DNA from: Adiantum capillus-veneris
Lineage: Eukaryota; Streptophyta; Polypodiopsida; Polypodiales; Pteridaceae
Direction: 5' to 3'
DNA length: 64,000 nt
Assembly: GCA_014529385.2 (NCBI GenBank)
Contig: CM043968.1
Span: 22,435,484-22,499,483 of the forward strand
Shown here: piece by piece, positions 49,078 to 58,837 of the stretch
How positions within the stretch are numbered: the stretch's first letter is position 1
How the letters are laid out: each line of letters starts with the position of its first letter
The notes under the pieces: model-generated
The model's database searches: none
Told to the model about the DNA's origin: nothing
Seen by the model: the letters and a program-made list of their open reading frames with translations, nothing else
Position numbers and translations under genes: made by a program

Positions 49078-50395
49078 TAAGCCATCATAAACCCCAGATT
49101 ATATATAGGTTTTCACGAAGAATCTGAGAGAGATAACACCTCTCGGTGGACAGGCAAAGAAAAGTTGAAATCCGGCGTAGGAACTGAAGAAAAGAATGAA
49201 GTATACGACAAATTTTCGACAGGAAAGTTTGCCAGAAGTCCTTCAAAAATCTCATCAACGGTTGAGAATTTGGATATGCGACAGAAGACAAAGTTGAACC
49301 TCTCAATAAGCTCTACGCGTGGACATGAACAAATCTTATATCCAATAACTTTGGAAAATTAGGATTATTGTAGAAAATTTCAGTGTGTGGAATTAATTTT
49401 TATAAGCTCTTGTTATCTGTGTGCAGATAACTACTAGAAGCGACGAACATGCATATGAAAGCACTTGGAAGCATGGAGCCGGACATCGACTCTTTTGCAA
49501 CGAGGTGAATCATTTGCTTGAAACTTCGCTTGTTTTACACGTGAAATCGATAATGACATGGCAAGGAAATTGCCATCTGAAAGCAATCAGGAGCAAGGGT
49601 AGCTCAAGAATGAATCCGTCGATTACAGAAAAGAATGATGAGTTTTGTTTTGAAATTTGAATGAATGGATGATGATGCATGAGGAATACTAAATGATGAA
49701 GAATGATTCTAGTGCATCAAGATTCCATATGAATGAGATGACCCGATATTGTGGTGAGCCCATCAAGAGTTCCTGCGGGATGAGATGGCTACTCGGGGAT
49801 CTAGGTGCATCGAGACTTCTGGACGAACAAGAAACATTGTGTTCAGTATGAACTAAGTGTGTGATTTGTGAACTGCATGGAAATTTCCCAAGATAAATTT
49901 GATTTATGTATGAAATTAATGTTTTCTGAAAGAACTTGCTAGTTGTGTGCAGATGACAGGTGAAAATCAAGAATGAGATAATGATGAATTCGGAGCAATG
50001 ACAGCTCCAGAATAAACCTGATAACAAAAAGAATCATGAATTTTGAATCATGAGGAATGATTCAATGGAACTGTCGTAGGCGCATCAAGAGTTCCCGCGG
50101 AATGAGATGCCACACAAGTAGAACTGAATGATTGAAACACTTTGTTCAGCATGAACTTAGTGTCTGATTGATGGATTGGGATCCCCGGAAATGATTACTC
50201 GCACATGATTGTGCTTGAGTACAGATGAAATGATTGACGAAATGACTGCAGCATTTCGGTCTCGAGAAATCTATGGACATGAACGCAATATGGGATTAGT
50301 TAATCCAACATCAGTGAGATCCGAGATGAATCTAGATACGATTACTAAATGCGTTGCCAAAAATCATGGTCCTAGATCAGAGCGCACATGAGGCC
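49078..50395 (+). mobile_element. Internal remnant of the outer gypsy element with 400-bp repeats
   Basis: 49245-49330 resembles the internal part of the small element at 5990-6060, and 50225-50390 resembles the 3' untranslated part of the chromovirus. Two copies of a roughly 400-base unit lie here: GAGCAAGGGTAGCTC near 49591 with GAGCAATGACAGCTC near 49996, and CATCAAGAGTTCCTGCGGG near 49762 with its near copy at 50083. Together with LTR 2 (41713) it forms the disrupted host element. No 3' LTR was found. Confidence 0.6.
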
Positions 50396-51235
50396 GTTCG
50401 CTCAACCATTCGTTCTTAGAAAAGTGCAATAAACGGATGCGAAATTTTCGCCATCCATTCATGCATCCGTTCGGTCAAAAAAACAACTTGTTCTGTACGG
50501 CCACGTCATGTGTGCACATGTGGCCGACTATTCACATCCATTCGTAATGGAGTTGTGCGAACCAACAAACCACGCATTGCTAACATCACAAAGATAGCCT
50601 TTTCCAACAAAAAACGTCTAATAACCCTGTACCGAATGCATGAAAAAAACACATGATAAAAAAAGATTTCAATGTCCGAATACCACATAAACCAAAAACT
50701 GACAGTCATAAAATAAGTTGTTCTAAGTGCATCAAAATGGATCATTGACTACGATACACAAGCGCACGACATTGCTACTCATTGGCAGCCATAAGGCTTG
50801 AGAATTGTGATGAAAACCATGTAGGAGTACACAAAAATATAGTTGCTGCTCATTGGCAGCAATTTCATTGCCTTTTCCTTTATACACACATAGCAATAGC
50901 AATATGTTTTTCAGTCAAAAGCTCTCGTTCATCAATGAAAGCAGTTCACACACACACACACACACACATGTAGCCATAAAGCAAGCTACATGAAATGTGT
51001 GTTTCTGTGTGTGTGAGAAGGGATTACCTTGCAGGCTGGGGGGTACCGAAAGCAGAAGCAGGAGCAGGAGAAGCAGGACTCGCGCTCAGGAGCCAGAACT
51101 CGACTCGCTGATTTGCATGGCCATCGCGAATGCGTTGAGGGGGGAGGGGCTTTCAAACGTTACACGTTACTAGTCAGTCCAAAACTTTGTGGGCCACGTT
51201 ATTTAAAACGTACCGAACGCGGCTCGTGGCCATAC
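50396..51235. other. No gene recognised
   Basis: Contains a (CA)n run near 50948-50969 and two copies of the phrase GCTCATTGGCAGC-type (50776 and 50848). Confidence 0.4.
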
Positions 51236-51380
51236 CATGAATTTGTGCCTCCGAGTAGGGGTAGTAGGTACCGGCTGGGGGAAATTAAAAAATCCCCCCA
51301 TTCGGAGAGTCCATGAATTTGTGCCTATGAGTAGGGGTACCGGCTGGGGGAAATTAAAAAATCCCCTCATTCGGAGAGTA
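51236..51380. repeat. 75-bp tandem duplication
   Basis: CATGAATTTGTGCCT through CATTCGGAGAGT occurs twice in a row; the second copy lacks eight bases of the GTAGTAG part. Confidence 0.9.
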
Positions 51381-51480
51381 CATTCGATCGAGAAGGATGT
51401 GAGAGGAGATTGCGCAAGCAGGTGACCACGGCATAGGTCTCACCAATTGGAGGCGGAATGGCGCGTGGTGTGTTGGGGAC

Positions 51481-51508
51481 GGGGGGGGGGGGGGGGGGGG
51501 GGGGGGGG
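51481..51508. repeat. 28-base poly-G
   Basis: Uninterrupted G run, preceded by GGGGAC. No LTR starts at its end, unlike the run at 6395. Confidence 0.9.
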
Positions 51509-53220
51509 CTGAATTCTCACAAGCGGGAGGCTGCGGAGAGGGAGGTGATTTTTTTGAAAAAAAACTAATTTGTTTGACAACATCTTGACACAAGAGAGAA
51601 AATGGGTGTGTGGTCTACTGCAGTTGCCACAAAGTGGACGTATTCTGCACGCGCATGTTCAAATCACTCATCCCTTTAAGAGGGTGACGGTCGAGGATTC
51701 TTGAGTTCCAAAGTTAGATTTGGAGAATGCATACTGTTAGAATTCAAATTCATGTCCGGTGGTAGCTCCGGTATCCCCCAGGATCAGATTAGGGAGTGAG
51801 GGTTGTTTTGTGGCTATACTCGGCCAGTGTGAGGTTGTTCACTCATGTCGGGTCATGTCTAGCCATGTTTAGCTCGGGGTTTGGCTTTGTTCCATGGTCA
51901 CATAGGCTCCTGGAGGAAATATCCCAGACTCCCCCTATTTTTCCCTCTATCTCCCATAGACTTATGATGCCCTTCCCCTATTTTCCCCCATTTACCAAGG
52001 TTGTGGAGCTAGATGTTTGGATCGAGCAGGCTGATGTTGAGCCTATATAGGGAGCACAGGGGAGTCATTTCCATAGTAGTGGGCAGTGCCTTGGGGGCAG
52101 GAGGGTGCCCAAGAGGGCAGCCCTAGCACAGGTGATGGACAGAAGGGGCAGATCTGTCCAGCATTTTCTACCTACAGCCTTGGCATTTTTTCCATGCCCA
52201 TTAGGAAGGGAATGGGGTCTAAGGGGGCCTCTTTATTTGCCATGGGATTAAAAAGGAAATTATGGAAGGGGCAAATGGGTGGATTCCATGTGGACTAAAA
52301 TGGTAGGTATGGCAAGGCCTAAAAGTAAGTGGTCAAACTTGTACTCTTTTATAAAATACAAAGAGAAAATCTCTTATAAATTCAAAAAAAGTGAACTTTT
52401 CTCTAAATAGTTGAGTAAAAACCAATCCTTTCTCTCTCTACTAGTTACCAGTTTTTGCCCCCCTCTCTCCTAAAAGGGGGTCCCTCCAAAAACGTGTTGA
52501 TCATTCCCTCCCTGTAATAGGACTTATTCTGCAAAGTTTTGATGAATATTTTTGTTTACAGTACATTTTGTTCATTCCAGTGTTTTTCCACAGTATAGGA
52601 TTTCATTTTAATCGTTCTCGTGAAGTTTCAAATTTTGACCCGGGACACCCCTCGGGAGCCAGTTTCGAGGGTACTATGGTCAAAATTTGGAAAAGTTTTG
52701 TATGTAGCGCCTGTAGCCCTCGACACGAGGAAAAATATTGCTTCTTTGGGTTTTCGCTAGTTCCTGCATTTTGATGTCCGTTTCAACCCGTAGATTACAG
52801 AAAAAGTGAGAAAATGCTGTTTTAGGCTGTTTTTGTGAAAAGTGCTGACTTGCAGGTAAATTTTCGGGCAAATTGAGCAGGATATGGATTTTTCGCGTCT
52901 CACAACTTTCGAAGAGCTCGATGAGACGAACAAATTCATGTGAGACAAACCCGGTCAACTTCTGAACCGTTTGGGAGTTATGGCTCGCTGAAAATGGCCA
53001 GAAATTGTAGACTTAAAAAAAAGTTTCTAAAATTGCTAAGTTGCGAGTGTGGGTTGCGTTTTGTGGTTCTTATGCGTTTGAATGCAGGACGTCTCTTTTC
53101 GGAACCTATTTTGGACCGCTTTTGCTAAAGACTAACAGAAGGACGAAAATAGCCACTTTTCCCTCGCGTGAAGAAGACACCCTGTGGAGAAGAAGGATAT
53201 TCTACAGTGAAGGCGCCTTG
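51509..53220. other. Possible LTR fragments, no gene
   Basis: TGTTAGAATTCAAATTCATG at 51727 looks like an LTR start and 51760-51850 belongs to the repeat also at 36170. No second LTR was found in the window. Confidence 0.35.
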
Positions 53221-53292
53221 TGATTGAGATTGAGAGTGAGAGTGAGAGTGAGAGTGCGATTGAGAACTGTGCAGAGATTGAGAGTGAGATAG
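53221..53292. repeat. 6-bp type minisatellite (GAGAGT/GAGATT)n
   Basis: Imperfect run of TGAGAG and TGAGAT units, then a C/T-rich leader-like region to 53480. Confidence 0.8.
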
Positions 53293-54687
53293 CTCGGGGG
53301 TGGTCGGGAGGTTGATACAAGCTACGATCTTCTTGTACTCGGGAATTGATTTCATATATACATCTCTGATTTCCTGTGTCTACTCTGTGTACTTGCAAAT
53401 TTCTGTTATTCAGTTGTTGTATTTCCGTGTCTCGTCACACTCCCTCTCTCTCTATTGTACCATCTCTCACTTCTCTTCACTTCACCTTGTTTCTCTTTCC
53501 TTGCTTTCAGTTTTCCCTCCCAAAAGCTCTGCAGCAGAAGTTTGAACCTCCTTTCCCTCCTCAAGCTTACTGCATTCTTGAGGGTTGCATTCTCCTCAAG
53601 CTAAAGTTCTCCATTACTCCATGGGCTTCACTAAACACCTCTAACTAAAGCTAAAGTCTACAGCATATCCTTCTGCTACATCATCCCTCTTTCTTTCCTC
53701 AACAGGTTTCTTGCTCCTTCTCCATTAAGCTCTCTAGAGAGGATCTACTTCCCTCTCAAGCTTTGCAACATTATCTTCCACATTAAGCCAACAAGCAGGT
53801 GGAGCAGTATAGCAGTAAGTGGCATCCTTCACCTTTGCGTACCATCAAGATTCTTGCTCTTTATACAGCTGAGAACATGGATGTGCAATGTCTAATCATA
53901 AGTGTTTGTGTGCAGGTTGTGCCACTATTTCCCATGGCATCATCAGGTACTCGACGACCTAGGAGTGTCATTGACTCCATTTCATGCAGCAATGTACAAG
54001 ACGACAATGGATATTGGGTGACGATGGAGTTAAAACGAATGATGTTGGTGACAATGCAGCCCAGCTCAAGAGGTGCACACAAGGACTCAAGGAGACACAT
54101 GGCTTTTCGAGCACACTGTTGGAAGGGAAGAATCATGGAGTTCAAGCAAACACAAGACGGCAAGAGGCTTGCGAAGGTGTAGCATCTGTATGTTGCTTCA
54201 CAATTGAAGCTAGAGACAGCAGTGGCTCCATCAAGGTTTCCTGCAAATTGTAATTTTTACTCCTCTTGCAATTTTTTTGGTTATATATTTAGTATTTCTA
54301 CCTTGTATGTTGCTTTTGATGACTGTAAGATTTCCATTGCTTTTTGTTCATGTTTACAGATGTTTTTCAATCCGATTTTGTAGAGTGGGAGCCAATAGAG
54401 TCCTTCACAGGAACTTTTGAGGCCATCCACACTGAGCTTCGCAAGTTGCTTTATGTTGGTCAGTCCACTGAGCTTGCCTCACATGACATTTTCTTTTAAT
54501 GATCATACTTATGTCACACCTAGGCGAAATGGATATGGTAATCTATCTCTGGTTCACTTGCCAACCTTAGAGAGTTTGGAATGGCCTAAGCCAGATAGTG
54601 CCTTGATCGCAGCAACCAAAAGGAGAATCGAGGTGGATGTGCAAGCACCAATGAAGTGCACCTATAATTCCCATAAATCCACGTAAC
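53293..54687. other. Unassigned, possible broken coding pieces
   Basis: Leader-like pyrimidine-rich sequence, then scattered coding-like pieces (SDFVEWEPIESFTGTFEAIH at 54366-54425; YVTPRRNGYGNLSLVHL at 54508-54558) in different frames, the first preceded by TTTACAG. I recognise no family. Confidence 0.35.
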
Positions 54688-54704
54688 ATGGTTTATGTCT
54701 CTTC

Positions 54705-54740
54705 ATGTGTTTGTGTTTGTGTTTGTGTTTGTGTTTGTGT
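54705..54740. repeat. (TTTGTG)n microsatellite
   Basis: Six units of a hexamer that also code for the CVCVCV start of the ORF over it. Confidence 0.9.
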
Positions 54741-54744
54741 TTAT

Positions 54745-55209
54745 ATTTTGACTTCAGAGTGTTTACAAGACACCAACAATGTGGACTTGCAAAGGGGGAA
54801 GTGCGATCAACGTGTTTCTTGCAGTTGGATGGAAACTAAGGTGGTCAACTACCAGGGAGATAGAATCAAGTGCTCTGTAGTTGCTGACAAGGTGGTGTGC
54901 AGATACCATATTGCGAAGCAAAGCTTGTCGATGGTCTTTCACTATAGAAGATGGAAGCTGACGATGGGAGAATGGGAGGCACTAGACTCTGAGGTTGCTG
55001 CTAGAGAATTAGTTGACCTGCAAATACATCTCCATGACGATGCAGTGCACCACATTACAGTGACCACTGACTGGCATCTTAGTCACCTTCGCGAGTATCT
55101 TAATCTCAGATATACCTTGCTCAAGCAATATCTATTTGTAATCAATGAAAAGATTGTTCGCTCTAGGAAAGAGAAGAGCTTTTTGTGTGAGGACATTCCG
55201 TTTCCATGA
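54745..55209 (+). CDS. Unrecognised ORF, about 155 codons without the repeat
   Basis: The open frame formally starts at ATG 54688 but its first residues come from the TTTGTG repeat. After it, the frame reads LQDTNNVDLQRGKCDQRVSC, KVVCRYHIAKQSLSMVFHYR, RWKLTMGEWEALDSEVAARE, DDAVHHITVTTDWHLSHLRE and RYTLLKQYLFVINEKIVRSR to TGA at 55207. Rich in Trp, His and charged residues as in a folded protein. No motif I know. It ends 50 bases before the Tat-type LTR and may be one exon of a gene, with TTCAGAG near 54752 as acceptor, or an unknown retroelement piece. Confidence 0.35.
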   Translation: MLTSECLQDTNNVDLQRGKCDQRVSCSWMETKVVNYQGDRIKCSVVADKVVCRYHIAKQSLSMVFHYRRWKLTMGEWEALDSEVAARELVDLQIHLHDDAVHHITVTTDWHLSHLREYLNLRYTLLKQYLFVINEKIVRSRKEKSFLCEDIPFP

Positions 55210-55260
55210 TGTATTTTTGTAAAAGCTTGTAACTGACATGGATTTTGTCCACTTTAATAC

Positions 55261-56690
55261 TGAGTGGCATAAAATGGTAACCATCTTTTTGCAACATTTT
55301 TCAGCCTACTCAACGTCCTCTTCCTCATATGTGTATATATTTTTCTTCGCTATTAAGTTATCTAGAGTAAATTCCCCCTCTTCGTTTAACCTTTGTGGCG
55401 ACACATACATTGTACTCTTCCCAAAAATGTCACCTTAGTCATATATTTATATTACCACCCTTTTCTTTTTTGCTTTGTAAATAAAAGTAAGCATACAATA
55501 ACCAACTATCTACCCCCAAACTTTCTTACCTCTTGTGAATTAGTAGTAGAAAAATAATATATCCATCTTCCATCCCATATAAATAAATTACCATGGAAAA
55601 TCAACTCTCCACTTGTCTTTACCAAAGATTATGGTCCATCTCTACAAGTCTTCTATGCCCCCTACATAGGTGGCCCAATATCTGTTAAGAATATACATAT
55701 AGTTTTTCTCCTTTTAAAAAGACTCAAATTGTATATTCTTTTCACAAGAAAATAATATTGGGCCCTTCTCTATTTGTTTAAGCATCATACCCTTTTGAAA
55801 AAGCATGATTCCCCTTGGATGCATATAAGCAAAGGGCCCATACAAGAAGACTTGGAAGCAAAAGGTTCCCTAGCCTAGTGTGGACCTTCCAAACCGAATT
55901 CCTTGGTTCATGGGCATGAAGAATAGTCCAAATTCATATCAAACATGTTGAGAAGGTCAAATTTTCCTTTTGAAGCATGTCATTCCGAGCTACAGGTAAA
56001 AAGTTATGGTCAAAATAGTGTAAATCTGTCAAATTCTCAGCAAAAGGGAACTGTAAATCAAGTAAATCAAGAGGGTGAGATCTTATTTTTCCCCTACTCA
56101 TCTTCTAGAAGAGCAATGAGTGTTCAAGGTCACTTGCATGTGATGGGACCAACCTAAAGATGCTTTCTAAATGCCAAGACAGACAAGTTGAGATACCCCG
56201 CAGGAGCCACCCGTAGGGCCTCATGGTGGGGCCCACCTACATTATGCACCCCTATGGAGCCTTCACGGTCTAAAATGATATTTTTGGTGAATAAATAGTC
56301 CCTTTTAAGTCCAATATTCAATGAGTGGTCAAAGGACACTTAATTAGGGCTAATCACTCACCCTAATTAAGTGTAGCATAATCCCACTCCTACACAACTA
56401 TAAATAGCCCCCCTTGGAGAGACTCAGGACACACACCTATCTTTTCAACTTCATGTTGTTTCTTGATCAATAGTAGAGAAAACCCCAACTCTCCCTCTTT
56501 CACATCCTCCCTCCTAACCCTCCTCTTTGGAGGAAGTGCAACTCTATCCTCCACTCTTTCTATTCTACAATCTCTTACTCCATCAACCCAATAAGTCATT
56601 TGTAGCACCTCAATAACTTGTAAATACATCATGATCTCTCTCATGGTTATGTTAATGATCATTAAATCATCTTCAAAACTTTCAAGTGTC
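55261..56690 (+). repeat. 5' LTR of Tat-like element (right end approximate)
   Basis: The start is fixed by comparison with 63477. The right end is not defined because the matching part of the 3' LTR lies outside. A TATA box at 56398 and a leader with poly-pyrimidine blocks suggest the LTR continues to about 56.7 kb. Confidence 0.6.
56398..56407 (+). promoter_or_regulatory. Predicted TATA box of the LTR promoter
   Basis: CTATAAATAG, a textbook TATA box. RNA would start some 30 bases on, marking the U3/R border of the LTR. Confidence 0.6.
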
Positions 56691-57985
56691 GCAATTCGTG
56701 ATGGTTAGCCGGCGTTTGTCCTCCCCTTAAAAGGTGTGCGAGAAATCAAGTAAGTGTTCTATTCTCAATTTACCATTGGTTTGTTTCTCCACACTTATTC
56801 AATTGGTCTAAAGAAATTTCTCACTCCAACTCTTTTTTGCTTCATTACATATGCATGTGGCTACCTCTCATGGTGATTTTATTTGTGTCACGGCATTGCA
56901 TAGATGGAGATGAGCTCTCTATGCAAAGTGTGTTAGTTTGATGTAAGTGATTCTCTTGTGTATTTGAGAGGCAAGTCTTGTGCGCATGATTTTTTGATGA
57001 GTGCTTGAGAGAGGAGGAGTTTGGATGTATTATGGGTATTCTTATGGGGAGAAGGTGAATGCTATTCCACAAATTGCATATTTCATTTGATGCACGGCAT
57101 TGGGTTGCATAATCGTTGATGGTGTTTAAGTGTCCAAAGTGTATATAGAGTAAGGGGGTTTTCAAAGTGTGTTGCTTGAGTGGGTGAGTGCAAGTGTTAT
57201 TTTGATTGGTTTCCTTCTCCACTCCCAAAAGAAGGTGGTGCCCCAAGTAGTGTGCGTACCTCTTTACGAACATTTTGTGAGGGTAGGCCCATTGGTTTGA
57301 GTTTAGAGGCCCCATTTCAAAAAGCTCACCCTCATAAAGTGGTGCCCCCACGGAGGAACATATTTCCAAGTTACCTTCAATTTTTTTTAGTGATGAACAA
57401 TGGAGTTCCCATCTATCCATTTCATTTTGCACAACACATTAGAGTAAATGTTCACATAGATAGAAAAGTCTTTTTCCAGCAACGCATTGTTTTTATGTTT
57501 GGTGCAGAAAGACTTTATGAAATACTGGCATCACCCAATCCAATTATACTTCCAATCGTCAATTATGAAACTTCTTTTGATGTTCACATTTTCATTTTGT
57601 TTTAAAGGCAGGAACAAGGAGTGGTGAAGGGGTGCTCAAGGGCCATATGAAGGAACGAGGTCTTCAAACCAACAACGAGGAGTAGCACATGAATCACGAT
57701 CAAAACAATGAACCTCTTAGGCCTATTGCTCGGCAATCCATTCATATAATCATTGCAACTAAGTTTAGGTTTCAATCTATCATAAGGAGGATATTTGGAT
57801 CCACTCGCCTCAATGAAATCAATGCTTCAATTGATCCATTTATTCTACCTATGATAAAGTACGAATTAACAATGGATGTGTACATCTTCATTTTAATGTA
57901 ATCAGATTTATAGTGTCAACAATCTTGTGCGGCCCGTAAGAGAAAAGTTTCTTTTAAAAAAAAAAATTCAAAAAGTCTAAACAAA
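56691..57985 (+). other. Leader of Tat-like element
   Basis: About 1.3 kb before gag. A primer binding site was not recognised. It holds two similar segments (57493-57600 and 57770-57900) sharing ...AAATCAAT/ATACT-GCATC...CCAATT-AT...ACCTATGAT, perhaps a local duplication. Confidence 0.45.
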
Positions 57986-58790
57986 ATGTCAAGTTCTTTT
58001 CCCACGTTCTATGCAAGAAGTGGGGAAGATGCGCAAGAGTTTCTTGACAACTTGGAGATGGCACATCTCATATCCGGGAGAGATGAAGAGGAAGTAAAGC
58101 TACGAGCCTTCCCGTTGGTTCTAAATGCAGAAGCTAAAGCATGGTATGAGACCTTGCAACCCCAAATCAAGTCCAACTGGGAGAGACTGCGAGCAAGCTT
58201 CCTCTCCAAGTTCGGGCAAGGTGATACTTCTGAAGGACTATGGAAATGTCTTATTGGACATAAGTAGGTATCACTTGAAGATTATTCCTCTTATGAAGCA
58301 ACCTTTGTCAATCTATGGGGTAGGTGGGAGGCTACATTAGAAAATCATGGTGGTGCACCTAACTTTCTAAAAAAAGAGAGATTCATGGTTGGCTTGTATC
58401 CACTTTTAAAGGCTAAAGTAGAGTTAAAATTCCCATCCACCTTCGAAGAAGTACGTGAGGTAGCCATCATCAAGTTTAGAAAACTACACTTCCAAGCACA
58501 TAGAGCAAGGGGTTTGAATGAAGTGACTGAGAGGGAGTCTTCACAAACCATGGAAGCACCAATTAGGGCCCCTCTTGCACAATCTTCACAAATAGGAGAT
58601 AACTCTCAACAAGAGGTTTTACAAAGGCTAACTCGACAGCTTGAGAACCTCACTCTGAATCTAGTACAAAGCCTACCTCAACAACGACAACCAAGAGAAG
58701 GGAAACGCAATCAGCGAAGACAAGCTCAAGAGTTGCGATGTTGGAATTGCAATGAAATGGGTCATGGAATGTAAAATTGTCCACATCCAA
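57986..58790 (+). pseudogene. Tat-like gag, three breaks
   Basis: Starts MSSSFPTFYARSGEDAQEFLDN at ATG 57986, the capsid domain of gypsy gag (EAKAWYETLQPQIKSNWERL). A shift near 58240 and a TAG at 58265 break it. It resumes in the frame 58385-58774 (VGLYPLLKAKVELKFPSTFE, REVAIIKFRKLHFQAHRARG) and ends at TAA 58772-58774 inside the zinc knuckle CWNCNEMGHGM-stop-NC. Removing that stop would restore C-x2-C-x4-H-x4-C; I describe it only. Confidence 0.8.
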
Positions 58791-58837
58791 GGCGACTTCC
58801 GGGAGACATATATCCCCCTAAACTGCCTCCTCTCACT

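Noticed and set aside
57180-57605. 141-codon ORF before Tat-like gag
   Set aside because: Lies in the element leader, has no family motif and is partly duplicated at 57770-57900.
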